Origin: Fomitopsis serialis
Taxonomy: Eukaryota > Basidiomycota > Agaricomycetes > Polyporales > Fomitopsidaceae
Direction of reading: 5' to 3'
Assembly: GCF_022376445.1 (NCBI RefSeq)
Contig: NW_025955307.1
Span: forward strand, 1-41,862
Length of the DNA stretch: 41,862 nt
The notes beneath the pieces were generated by a model. The model saw only the letters and a program-made list of their open reading frames with translations, was not told where the DNA came from and ran no database searches. Below are positions 10,430-21,926 of this stretch, piece by piece. The position numbers and the translations under genes were made by a program. Numbering within the stretch: the first letter of the stretch is position 1; every line of letters begins with the position of its first letter.

Positions 10430-13400
10430 ATGATGGAGATGCAACCGTCTCGTGGCCGCGGTACGCGCTCACACGGCGCTGGCGGCCGTACGCAGTCCAA
10501 GAACCGGAAGTGGGTCGCTGGTCAAGACAACACAAGCTCTGGCCACACCAGCGACAGCGAACGACGAGAGCGCAGCGGGAAGAAACAGCACGAGAATGGC
10601 AGAACTTCCACTGCTCATCCTTCTCCGTCTCCTTTTCTCGGCGTGTCCAACCCGGATGACGGGGCCAGTGGCACGGAAGACGACCATAGCATGGACGAGG
10701 ACACCGCTGAAGAGGCTGGTGACAACGACGCTGAATACCCTCCAGACCCTGAAACGCCGCAGGAGCGTGAGCGGTTCTGGCAGGAGGTGAGCAGTCGCAC
10801 CCACCATGTGGCATGGAACGACTTACATCGCTCCAGCTCGTGAAAGCGCGGGAAGCGGAACGTAAGACAGCCATCGCGGAAGGAAAGATGGATGATCCAG
10901 CCGTTCCGAGAAGACTAGACGACGCGATCACTATGGTTGGGACGTGTTTGGACATGTGTCCCAGGTTCGAACGCTACCGGCGTGAACGTGAAAATAACCT
11001 GGATAAGTGGGAGGTGGTGCGTTCGGACATCTTTGTCACCTTTGTAGTACTGCTGGAGAGAGCTGCTATGCTTTCAGATACCCGGAACGAAACGTGTAGC
11101 CCATAAACGCGCTGTCAAGATCTACGAACGAGCGGCAGGCGACAAGACGCTTCCATCCGATCTACGACCTCCTCCTGTACTCAAGGCAAGTTTTCGTGTT
11201 GACGGGACTTCCATGACTGACCGAGATACAGAAAACACTGAATTACCTTTTCCACGCCCTCCTCGTCAAAGAGGGGTTCACGCAGACATACGACTTCATC
11301 CGTGACCGCTCACGAGCGGTTCGCAGTGACTTCACTATGCAGCACGAGCATGGACCGCTTGCTATTGAGTGCCATGATCGCTGTGCTCGCTTCCATATTC
11401 TTGCCCTCCATCTCGAGCGCGACAACCCGAGGTTCTCCGTTGCTCTGGAAGAGCAACAACTGATGAACAGTATGTTAGGCTCTCATCAACGGCGTGACAG
11501 CAACGCTCATACCTTCATAGCTTTGCAGAGCTTGAAAGAGTTCTACGAAGACCAGCGCGGGGCATATGAAGCCCCAACCGAGTTGGAGATGCGCGTGTAC
11601 CATCGCCTCATCCACATTCGTGACCAGAAGGAACGGCGAGAAGACGTCCCTGAGTGGGTCACATCTCACCCCGTCTTCCAGTACACGACGCAATTCCGCC
11701 TCCATGTGCAGGCGAAGAGTGCTCCCATCACCAAGGCTTCTCGCCTAGTCGTTGATGCCTCGGGCATGGAGATCTTTGGGAAGCTCGCCGCGGTGCTCAG
11801 AGAGCAGGGCGACACGGTCATGATATACCTCGTCGCGTGCATCCTAGAGAGGCTGTTCGGGAAGGACACGATCGACGACATCGAGACTATTCGGGGCGAC
11901 CTCACCATACCAGATATTATTGATGGCATCTCGAGGCCTTCTGCCGTTCGTGCAGTCGTCTCAGTGCCCAACCCCAGTCAGCCTGTCCCTGGGCCTTCTG
12001 GCAATACGTCGAAGAATATCGAGCAAGTGAACGCTACCAAAATCGGGCCTACTGCATCTCCATTCGCGGCCGCGGCGACGTCATTTGCCGCCCCTGCAAA
12101 TGCCACCCAGCCCGTCAAGTCGGCATTCGGAAACTTGGCGTCCAAACCAAATCCCTTTGGAAGCTCTTCCGTGTTCGGAACCACAAGCGCTTTCGGAGCT
12201 GCAGGATCAGCGAACGCTACGTCTCAGTCTCACGCCAATACGACCAAATCAGCATTTGCGGGCTTCGCTAACGGGAACGCTACGTTCCCTGTCACGAGCA
12301 GCTCGCCGCCGCAGGCAGCTCCTAACGTATTTGGAAGCACGACTTTCCCGTCAAGCTCGAGTAGCACTTTTTCGGGTCTGACCGCTGCCACGACCCAACA
12401 TACTTCGCAAGCGACGGCGAGCCAATCTAATGGCAGTACCTTCGGCTCTACCACTTCCCATTCCCCATCACTAAATCCTATGGCTACGGCATTTACCCCG
12501 CCCAAGCCGGCATCATCATCCTTCTTGTCTACTCCCCCAGCCGCTGCGCCCTCAGCGCGTTCCGAACCCTCAACATTTGTCGCCGTCACTCACGCGAGTC
12601 AGCTAAGTCAGCTCGCAGCAACAACGGCTCCATTGTCCCAGCCGGTGGCACCCGCTGTCCCGGGCTTTACTACACCTGCACCTCCCCCACTAGCACCGTT
12701 TACACCGGCTTCAATATCAAACCAGGCTTCACAAGCTTCAACTTCTGCTCTAGCCCCGTTACCGGCCCCACCACGTACCACGGAGAGGCCGTCGATATTC
12801 ATAGGTTTACCCACCGCTGTACCTCACCCACAACCTCATCCTCAAACCCCTCCGTCAAACGCAACACCCTCCGCATCTACGTTTAACTTCGAGACCCCGG
12901 GAAGCAGCGGTTCCCGGCCACACATCTCGCCACTGGTTCCTCCGCCCATGGAGAAGATGCACCCGATGTCTCTTCCGCCTACACCGACTTCGCGGTGGTT
13001 CGACCCCACATCAGGCAACGGTTCCTCCGGCATCCCTAACGTCACCAGGAAGAAGTCCGGCTTGGGCTTCCCTCAGCTCTTCTTGCCGTCGTCTAACTCT
13101 GCTGAACTGTTGAGTCCCTTGCAGATGAACTCGCCTGGGTTCCCGAAGCCTAAGGCCGGCCCTGTTGGTAGCCCATCGCCCTTGTCTCGCGAGTCGCCCG
13201 CGCAGCCTTTAGTTGAGTCGCCAACCCGCGTGGAGCCTGATGAGGCTCTCCCTCTGGGCGAGAGGCATACTCCTTCGAAAGGCAAGGGTAAGGCGAGGGC
13301 AGAACCAGTGGATCTTGGGAAGATTCTGTCCGAGTATCTCGCGGCGAAGAATCGCAAGGTCATGAAGTACTACTACAAGCGGTGGGAGGACCGAACCATC

Positions 13401-15353
13401 GAGCAAGGTCGATGGAAGGAGGCGTGCGAGCGCGGCGAGGCCTACAAGGCCAAGGTTCGGCGGCAACGGCAACGCCTCCCTCCGACGTTCAGCACACCGA
13501 CGATGCAAAACTTGCAACGAGAGGAAGAGCCGAAGAAGCGAAGGATGTCTGCGGGCGAGCTTATACGCCCAAGACGAATGCGTCGAGCTGCTGCTTCGCA
13601 TTATGAACACCCGCTCACGGACGAGGAGCTCGCGCGACGGTTGAAAGAGGTGCAGCACCATTGCCGCTCGTCACAGTAGCTTTCTTATATCCTGATTCCT
13701 TTTATCTTTGGCTATAGAATCACGAAGAGTCCAAGATGCGCTGGTCGGCGGGCACATTCTTGCGGAGCCTCCGCGCGCACTTGAAGAGCATAAGCACGAA
13801 TAATAAGTCGCTAGCCGAATGGCGGCTGTGGCTGGCGGTCAATCCGTTCTTCGACCCGACGGCGATCTGGCTGGAGACCAAGTTCGACGCGGAGAAGCTG
13901 GGCGATTTTAGTATCGATTTGGTCACGTCGTTACCAGCCATCCCTACCCCAAAACCGTTCCCGCGAGGCTCACCGGGGCTCATCGTTTTCGAGCGTACGC
14001 CACTAGAGCGCATAAAGGATGACATCGAGAAGTATGGGAATTACTGCCGTGTATTCGTCAGTGGATTGACCACCTTCCGTACACAGACGACTCCGCACAC
14101 TGGATGACACCGTACGACTAAGGGACATAGTGGCCAGCCTGCCTCCTGTCAAGGATCGGCGTTTCATTCCTACTCTGATGGTCGTACATTGGATCAGCCA
14201 GACCGACGCGAACGTGACGGACGACTTTACTAAGGAGGTAGGCCTTCCGTGGACCATCCTTTGTTGCGTACCTTACCTTCGGATAGGTGCAAAAACACCT
14301 GGACAACGGCGTCTTCAAGAGTCTGCATGTCCTTAGCGCTCCGGATGTATCCGGCAGGCTCGATCCCAAGTTTCAAGAGTTCTTGAAGATGGCGACACTG
14401 GATTTGACAGACCAGTTGATGGAGACTATCACTTGGAAGGGTATGTCACAGGATATCATCGCATGGTTGGTAAGATGCTAACACAGGGGTCCTAGCCTTG
14501 GCCAAACGCTTGACGACTCCATTCGCGACGGTGGTTTCTGATTGGTTGGACAGTTGCTGGGCCGATGAGCAGTGTGAGTACTCCCCTTCCCATAGATCGT
14601 ATGAGGTCGTCTGACAAATCTATCAGTCGATTGGCTGCGATATGAACACGTCATGGTCTCTATCCACAATCTCCAGAGCGCTGTTGTCCAAATCCTTCTG
14701 GCGCTTTTCGGTCATGCACAACGCGTCGAAGTCAAACGTATCGCAGATCCAGAGTCATATGTCCACTTTGGCAAAGGTGTGTGTTTTCCGTTTGCTCTGC
14801 ATGACGGCGCTCTCATATCAATGTAGGACATATGATGGGGCCGTTCTTGGACGCTCTGGCAAAACTGCCCATCGAAACCGCCGAGCGAGTAGTCCAAGCA
14901 AATCCGTCTTCCCAATATACCTTCGGAAAGGACGTACTCGAGGATGTTCTCGCCGCCTTCGACATGGCTTTCCAGTTATCTAACGGTAAACTCCGCGAGC
15001 GATGGCTCGCTGTTGTATCTGAACGATCTTCGTCAAAAAGACCCGCGGAGGATGATGAAAGCATGCTTGAAAGGTGGGATTAATCAACGTCTATGTGACA
15101 CACGCTGACTGTCTCGATCTTGGATTGCTGCAGTTTGCCAAGCTCTCATTCACAGAAGCGTTTACGATCTGACAGCGGGTCCAGTGGTGATGCAGATGGG
15201 GTCGTACCCTTCACCAATGGTGTTTCTGTGTCTCCGTCGCCGAGTATAGCGCCGTCCTTGTCCACCGAAGGCGAGACGCCCCGTGTTAGCGTGCAGATGC
15301 TGCGCTCTTTGACGCGAGACGTGCTCAAGACGTATGGCAAAAACCCAAGATAG
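10430..15353 (+). CDS. SAC3: SAC3/GANP mRNA-export scaffold (TREX-2)
   Basis: Scaffold of the TREX-2 complex, which links transcription to mRNA export at nuclear pores. Eleven exons: 10430-10786, 10837-11016, 11078-11185, 11232-13649, 13718-14031, 14087-14237, 14287-14440, 14487-14573, 14627-14776, 14827-15073 and 15134-15353, giving 1461 residues with every join in frame. The intron at 11186-11231 has GC-AG borders (GCAAGT...ACAG). The SAC3/GANP domain spans about residues 150-455 (GTCLDMCPRFERYRRE, QTYDFIRDRSRAVRSDF, FHILALHLERDNPRF). Next comes a Ser/Thr/Pro-rich stretch with FG motifs (about 510-625; SAFGNL, NPFGSS, SSVFGT), then a helical part (about 910-960; KYYYKRWEDRTIEQ). The distal exons (RWSAGTFLRSLRAHLKSI, IWLETKFDAEKLGDF, LDDTVRLRDIVASL) match the C-terminal region of GANP-type proteins. 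I joined them to the same gene because a 68-bp intron (13650-13717) removes the stop at 13677. A separate second gene from 13736 is the less likely alternative. Confidence 0.88.
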
Positions 15354-15744
15354 AGCACGAATGATATAACGACGGATTCATATTATTTACTTATTTGGGC
15401 TGTATTGTTATGTTCCTCATTGCTATGCTGCTTGCTGGATCGTGATGTACAACAAGACGCTGCGGAAATCATCTTTCACTCATTTGTATCAGTATAGTTA
15501 CTCTCGAGACTGGTGCTGTAAGCAATGCAAGCTCGACGCTGGATGCCATACATAAGTCTCAGTGAGTCATGCTCTGAGGCCTGAAGGTGGCCGGGGCGCG
15601 TCGCGCGCGGCCCGGACCGCCCAAAAGCGTGCCACTGCCGTGCATGCGCGCAGCCTCCTCCTCCTCAACCACCATCTCAGGTCGTTGAGGAACTACATCT
15701 CCCATACTATTCAAGACTTGGCCTCAATCTTCGTACAAGGAACG
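15354..15744. other. Intergenic, SAC3 3' end and FHA gene leader
   Basis: AT-rich after the SAC3 stop, then GC-rich and pyrimidine-rich (CCTCCTCCTCAACC) ahead of the FHA-gene start. No RNA gene or repeat was seen. An ORF running through from 15562 is probably untranslated leader. Confidence 0.5.
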
Positions 15745-17732
15745 ATGGAGGTAGTCGGAGCCGGTCCAGTTCCAAGCTCGGGGAGCATATACGGTATCCT
15801 GATCCATCGCTTTGTTCTCCAAGATCCCCGTCTCGCTGACCCTGTGGCAATCAGGCGTAGTGCTGCATATCGAGGCCGCTGGTGACAGGCAAGCAGAGAC
15901 CTTGACATTCCTCAAGGTCGTCACCAGAGCAGTGATAATCGGTCGGAAATCTAAGCAAGCACGGCCGGAGGGCGTCCCTCACAATGCCCTCTTCCTCTGT
16001 CCCGTAGTCAGCCGCAAGCATGCGAAGATCACCTTCACGGAATATGGCAATGTTAGCTGCGCCTCTCTACAGTATGTGCTGTGCCTTCACTGACTGGTAG
16101 GCCACCCAGGCGTACATCATGGACCTGCGTTCCCACCATGGGACACATCTCCTGCGGCCGGGCGAAACCCTCGCCAAGATGCTCGAACCCGAAACCGCTA
16201 CTGTCCTTGCCGATGGGGACGTCATTACCTTTGGCAAGAGCGTCGGGCGCGACAAGGACCTTGTTCTACCCGTTGTCGCGCGCGTACAGCTCCTCTTCTC
16301 ACCAGGTGCAAGCATCGCACCACCACTGCCCGAGCGCATAACCCTCTCTCCCGACACCGCTCCCTCGGAGCAGTCGCCCGCTCCTGGGACCTCCGGGCGA
16401 TACGGAATCTACGTATCGTCCGATTCCTCGGCGTCGTCTTCGGACGAAGATTCTGACATCGAAGAGATCCCGCCGCCAGCGACCTTCTCGCCGCCTCTGA
16501 GAATGATGAAGTCATCGCAATCATCGCAGGCATCCAACCTGAGCGGCAGGCTGCAGCTTTTGAGGAACCTGCTGCCTGCTGTGCCTTCCACTTGTGTAGA
16601 CGAACCCACGCCGACTGCGTTCGCGCAGTTGCTTGCTCTGCCCATGCCCGGTGCGATTGACCGTGACAGTTCTTCTGAGAGTTCTTCCTCCGCGGAGTCA
16701 TACGCAAAGGAAGATGACGACCTCTATATGAACGAGCCTCCCTTGGAACCCGGCCAGGTTCAGTTCGACGATTGGCATAGCCTCTACGAGCCACCGAGTC
16801 CTAGGCAGCCTGCGAGTGACTTCGAGGTCCCGCGCGCACCGTCTATGGAAGCGCAGCCGCCATATCCTGTGGGTGGAGGCCCATCCGTTGTCGAGCCTCT
16901 TCCTAGCCAGTTCGACATTCGGAATGATCGCCCGATTACCCCTGAACTTACGGCCTCGCTTACTTCCCTCGAGGGCCGCATACAGACTGCCCAAGTCAGT
17001 GTTTTAATTTTACTCTCCTGGCTGTCGCATGCGGGACACATTCTGATTCTCTGCTAGGAGGACATTTCCCTGTTGCGCCACATCCGTACGACCGACGAGG
17101 AGCGCTTCGATGTGCACGTCCGCGAGGTCAAGGCGCGCCTCGCCGCGCTCGATGAGGCGATCCGTGCGCCCGCGCCGTTCACAGCCGACCGTAGCGCAGC
17201 GATAACAGAAGTTGTGGCGCGCATGGACACCCTGCAGGGGAAGATGTCCGTGCTGGAGAACCGCGCCGCGGATGTCGGGCCTCGTGAGGATGGCCTGAAG
17301 GAGATCAAGGCGATGTTGGAGGGTGCGTCTTTGATGCGTTTGTTGTCGGCGCTGATGATGCCAACGTGTCATACAGAGATCCAGACGATTCGCGAGAACG
17401 GCGAGAAGCAGATTGCGCTCGAGCTTGAGGCCGTCCGGGTCGCGCGCGCGCAGGCGGAGGCAGCGGCAGCAGAGGCAGTTGCGCGGCTGGTCAGTACACC
17501 TCTCCCGAGCTCACTCGTGCATACTCACTCCCCACAGGCTGCGAACCCGCTAAAGCGCAAACGCTCGGAGGACGACGACCTCGGCGAGGATGAGACGAGC
17601 GATGCGCGCATCGTAGCGCCGATGCCGAAACGTAGGCGCATGGCGCGCCGTGTGGCGACTATGCTCGCGCGTACCGTGACTGTGGCGACGGTCGGTGCTG
17701 TCGCGACCTGGACGGCCCTTGCCTTTGCGTGA
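15745..17732 (+). CDS. FHA-domain, tail-anchored protein (SLMAP/Far9-Far10-like)
   Basis: Six exons: 15745-15750, 15824-16051, 16110-16994, 17058-17322, 17377-17489 and 17538-17732; 563 residues, all joins in frame. The FHA fold (phosphothreonine binding) lies at about residues 30-130: IIGRKS carries G42-R43, PVVSRKHAKI the S65-R-K-H core, and MDLRSHHGTH the H-G-T strand. The middle (about 150-375) is Ser/Pro-rich. A coiled-coil part follows (RFDVHVREVKARLAALDEAI, EIQTIRENGEKQIALELEAV), then a basic stretch, PLKRKRSEDD, and finally a hydrophobic C-terminus (TVATVGAVATWTALAFA), a likely tail anchor. FHA, coiled coil and tail anchor is the layout of SLMAP and yeast Far9/Far10 in the STRIPAK/Far complex at ER or nuclear envelope. 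The first exon of only two codons (MET-GLU) is the least certain part. Confidence 0.82.
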
Positions 17733-18085
17733 TAATGGTGTCAGTTTCCAATTCGTTCGATTTTGTGCATGGACATCGGAGATAGTGTACGATGGAGAAG
17801 GTCTTCGATTATGTATCATTCAAGACAGATTCGTTTTGGTGTATGTGTATGTGTAGATTTGTTCGTCATGTGGCAGTAGTTTCTGTTTCTTCGCATTGTA
17901 CAGTATATGTACATGCGATTCGTTGCTCAGATCATAACCTCAGCTGTCCTAGGCTCGAGTCCGCACCTGGAACTGAACCCCCTCAGCGGCTGAGCTGCTT
18001 ACCTGCTACATGAACAGCTCACAGTACAGTACGTAAAATTATGAGTCCCCGCGAGAGCAGCAAAAGTCTCGATCACAACAACCTA

Positions 18086-18157
18086 CTCCGATACGGGGAA
18101 TCGAACCCCGAGCTGCCGCGTGAAAGGCGGCAATGTTAGCCGTTACACCATATCGGA
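18086..18157 (-). tRNA. tRNA-Glu(TTC)
   Basis: Read on the minus strand: acceptor TCCGATA pairs with TATCGGA, discriminator G; D-arm TGGTGTAACGGCTAACA; anticodon stem GCCGC/GCGGC with loop CTTTCAC giving anticodon TTC; T-arm CGGGGTTCGATTCCCCG. All four stems form, with no intron. It strongly resembles yeast tRNA-Glu, which also ends with discriminator G. A short T run (18062-18065 as AAAA on the plus strand) downstream may be the terminator. Confidence 0.93.
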
Positions 18158-18174
18158 AGTGCAAATTTGCACTT
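18157..18174. repeat. 18-bp perfect palindrome abutting the tRNA-Glu 5' end
   Basis: AAGTGCAAATTTGCACTT is perfectly self-complementary and starts at the first base of the tRNA gene, extending upstream of it. It could form a hairpin or a dimeric factor site, or be the remnant of an insertion; tRNA 5' flanks are common targets of retroelements. Confidence 0.85.
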
Positions 18175-18496
18175 ATGTACATATACCTCACTCATAAATT
18201 GCAGGTAGTACTTAGCTGATCCCGTTGTAATTTAAATTACATGTTGCGCCAACTTCATTCTATCCCACCAAAACTTTGAGTATCGACGATTCGCCGGGCT
18301 ATGCCCCCGCCGCACTATTCTTGGCCAGTGCCGAGACGGGAGGCGGAAGTCAATGGTGACGCCCGAAGCTAGTACTTAAAGATTCATCTGACTGATCAGT
18401 ACAAGGTGATCGCTTGACATGACATTATGATACGAACTCTCGCCTCCTGCTTCGGAACTCGTTGATGAGCAAGCAATTCCGAACACATCCCCATGA

Positions 18497-20552
18497 TCAC
18501 AGCGTATCCAAGAAAGCTTTCATGTCGCGCGTAGAGGTGCCTTGTTTGGACCGGGCGTCGAGAGTTCGCTGTCGCAAAGCTTGCAAATGCTCTCGCTTGC
18601 GCTGGCCGCCCTCGCCGAAAGCGTTGGTTAAGACGTCGCGCGCTTCCTCTTTCACAGCATCTAGCGTGCCCTCGGGGGCCTTTCCAAGGCGATGTACAGG
18701 CTTCAATCCCGACCCGGTGCGCCCATGGAATATCTCGTACGCGACGTTTAGGTTCTTTGTCAAGTGGATCGCATTCAGCGGTTGGTCGAAAGAAAACGGC
18801 CAGCAGATCCTGCCAAGTCCTGAGTACGATATAGAGGATAAAGATGACCCGGTGACTTACATTGGCACCCCGGCACAGACCGCTTCAATGACGCTGTTGT
18901 GGCCACCGTGTGTCAAGAACCACCCGGTCGCCTGCGCGAAAAACATTGCAATAAGCAAAGACAGACGCGACAACGATTGTCACATACCGCATGGCTTAGA
19001 ACATGCTGCTGAGGCGAGTACCGAGTTAGAAGGCCATCTGCATAGTTCCTAACTTTTTCGGTGACCTCCAGCGGTACAGTCGCCCAGCGGGACGGAAGGC
19101 TCATAAGCTTGATCACAGCTCGTCAGAACACGAAGACCACGGGGGGTCACGAGCATGATAAAGGTAAGTGTAGACGTACAAATGGTATTTGAAGCTCCAT
19201 CACCACGTCCAAGAAAGCCCATATCTTCTCCGGCTCCATCGACCAGTACACGGTGCCGAACGATATCTGGAGCCCCATTAACCAACCAAAGAATGCAAGG
19301 CGACAAAGTGACATGCATATAATAGGGACCGTTCGCCGCGTCGTCTCAAGATGGACTCAAGGAAGTCATCAATCTCGGCGGCATCTTCTGACTGTTCCTT
19401 CTCAATCGTGATTGCACGCATACCGCTGGCAATCATTGGTCCAGCGCAATATACGGAACGGGAGGTCTCCGCCATCCACTTTTGCAGGGCAGCTGTGGTC
19501 TCCGGCTCGTAACATTCCGGACTTGCTAAAATAATGCCGTCGCAGGCATTGACAACCCTGAAGCGAGTAAGTGACTCAAAGTTCCACAGTTCTGCCGGGC
19601 GACGCTTACTCGTGTGCTGAGAGGCACATGGCACCGAATAAAGCCGTGCCCAATACCTGGAAATATGAATTTCAGTAGGTAGATCCGCCGATCGATACAG
19701 CGTACCTTACCATCTGCGGTTCGATCTCGTAGTCATACATTGGAGGGAGCCCTGGAATCCGGATCACAGCCCCTTGTTCCCGAGCGCAATCTACCCAACC
19801 GCGAGTTTGAGTTAATATCAATGTTATGAAGAAAGCGTAAGCACCTCTCCTGCAGCTTGTGCCACATCCACCTGGCTTTGGGAGGCTTCCTCTTCGCTCT
19901 TAGCACGAAGGTCGCCTATTCCCCCCAGTCGCTCTGGCGCACAGAGCCGGATGATGATCGAGGATGCACCTGCGAACCACACAAAGACTTTGATGGGGTT
20001 CCCTTCGATGCTAAGGCGGCGCACGGCTTGCAAAAGAGGCAGACCGAAGAACTGTCGGTTTGACGTGAGCGGGGAAATGTCAGTTGCGCAAATGGGGTCT
20101 AGATTTCTTACGTCGATTATGGCGGCTTTAGGGGGAGCCTTGGGTTGGTATATGGTCCCGGTCTGGACACACTGCAATGGTTCGCCCTTGACGAGCTTCC
20201 CGAACGCTCGAGCGAAGGAATCATCGAGTACCGAGTTGTCGAGTGAATGTATCCCTGTATGAAGCAGCGCAACGACCCTGTCCTGATGTCAGTACATGAT
20301 TCCACTCGGACAGTGCAGAGTAACACACCTAATCCGGGTCATAAGAAGCTCATTGTCATCGAAATTACGAGCTAGCTCTGCCTTGACACGATCGTAGAAA
20401 GCTGGCGTGGTGAAGAAAGTCACGGACGCGTTTCTCAACTGCACCAGCCGAGAAGCTAGATTGCAAAGCGGGCGAGCATGGCCTAGAAATTCTGTGAGGA
20501 TCCCAATGACGACACTACGTACGCCGGTGCAAGTAGCGTACCCCAAGCTTCA
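18497..20552 (-). CDS. Family-1 UDP-glycosyltransferase, start unresolved, one frame break
   Basis: Fungal GT1 enzyme that transfers a sugar from a UDP-sugar to a lipophilic acceptor; sterols or xenobiotic phenols are typical, but the substrate is unknown here. Exons toward the 3' end: 19317-19557 (minimum), 19180-19266, 18988-19107, 18861-18931 and 18497-18809; more lie between 19610 and 20546. N-terminal strand: ILTEFLGHARPLCNLASRL. Donor-binding part: RYSPQQHVLSHA, then ATGWFLTHGGHNSVIEAVCA, then GVPMICWPFSFDQPLNAIHL, the PSPG-like motif. The end LDAVKEEARDVLTNAFGEGG ... MKAFLDTL is standard. The intron at 19267-19316 seems to use GC-AG borders. Near 19844 one base appears to be lost (GAG to DCAREQ join out of frame). 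No ATG in frame with the N-terminal strand was found; an ATG at 20552 is out of frame. Confidence 0.82.
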
Positions 20553-21926
20553 TAGGCAAACAATACGAGGTGACTATCACTGTTGAATAAATGCAAGTTA
20601 ATGCAGAATTGCCTTGGAGTGACTGATCACAGACTCTGCGACCCAGTTATCCGCATTGAGGCGTTCGCCGTTATGACTACTCAGACCACGAACGTCAGTG
20701 GAACGTATGCAAGATCATATCGGCTAACTGACCTAGTCAAGAGAGGTGCAGCTACCGGCATACCACGTCGCGTGAGTGGGGTGCACGGATGGATACAGCA
20801 AATCCACAAGGCTTCTGGGCCGGGGCGTCGAAACGTCTAGGTAATCAAACGGCTCGACCGGGGTTCGACGTCTTACTTATGGTAGCACTCTTGCATCACG
20901 CAGATGAGACTCACTGTATATCCCATGCTTGGCGAACCCACGGATGAGTGTGGTGGTGGAGCCGGGATTATTGATGGGGACTTCCTGCGCACGATGAGGC
21001 ATGATGACGACGAGTGTGCTAGACCGCGACAAGCTAATCAGCATCGTCACATCAATGGACCCAAAGCCCGGATGCTGCGCGATTCGCAAGCGTAGTGTTG
21101 CGCTATACACGGTGTGACTGCCAGAAAGCCACACATTCATTATGAGGCTATCTGACAGAATAAGTCAGGAAGGACGCCCACGCGTTGCCAAGCGGAAAAC
21201 TCGGTATCCATGTCAACGATATCAACGACCATGCGAATGTTCCGCGACCGCACTTGGACCGCAGCGGCACTGTATGTATATACGTCTATGACCGCACGCG
21301 CGGGCGGGCGCCGGGAGCCTACGGGAATATGCAGAGGTCTTGAACGCACGATTTGCACGACTCGCTGGATTCTGGGTCATTGTGATACCCGATGTTAGTA
21401 TGAATTGCGAAAAGTCGTAGGCACAGTACGCACCATATTACTACGTCCCAGAGCAACGCACATAAACCACTTATGAGCATCATTCAGTGAATTTTGCAGA
21501 GTCGTCAGAGCATATGATGCGTTGCGATCCTCCCAGTCCGAGTCGGACCCCTCACTTCACAAACTGTTCAGTATCGGATGACTGCAGGATACATCGTCAT
21601 GTTAACATAGACCTCCGAAGGCTGACCATCTCAAGTACTTGCCAATAGTATACTACCAGGCACCATCCGTCGCGACACGTCGCCAGTGAATCGAGTATGT
21701 ATACCTACCTTCTTCACTCGGTCTAGCTCCTCTTGGTCCAATCTTGGTCGGTGGTACGTTGCAGAACGACATTGGATCAACAAGCGCCCTTTCGCTTGGG
21801 GATGAATGTGGCAATAGATAAGATAAGATATAAGATAAACTTTTCGACCCATCATCTTCGACGCCTGCGGGCAGGCGATCCTACGGAAAACGGTATCACA
21901 TCTCTCTCCGAGTCTTACACACCACC
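20553..21926. other. Intergenic between divergent UGT and GPN1 genes
   Basis: About 1.4 kb. Minus-strand open frames at 20877-21140 and 21140-21358 contain stretches such as NIRMVVDIVDMDTEF that look protein-like but match no family I know; they may be remnants of a decayed gene. The last 120 bp hold a cluster of GATA motifs upstream of GPN1 (listed separately). Confidence 0.4.
21817..21837 (+). promoter_or_regulatory. Cluster of four GATA motifs upstream of GPN1
   Basis: GATA cores at 21817, 21822, 21827 and 21834, two of them immediately overlapping as GATAAGATAAG, about 90-110 bp upstream of the GPN1 start codon. Fungal GATA factors (AreA, WC-1/WC-2 and SreA types) bind such sites. Function is inferred from spacing and position only. 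Confidence 0.5.

Larger units (their letters stand above)
17733..18496. other. Convergent intergenic region with a tRNA gene
   Basis: 3' flank of the FHA gene and of the minus-strand glycosyltransferase; contains tRNA-Glu and an 18-bp palindrome (listed separately). No other gene seen. Confidence 0.5.

Noticed and set aside
12230..13363. Long minus-strand open frames opposite SAC3
   Set aside because: They are mirror images of a low-complexity coding region and have no splice sites or family resemblance.
14032..14122. Alternative SAC3 splice joining NYCR to DIVASL
   Set aside because: The donor at 14032 and acceptor at 14086 give a better continuation (LRTLDDTVRLRDIVASL) with a normal 55-bp intron.
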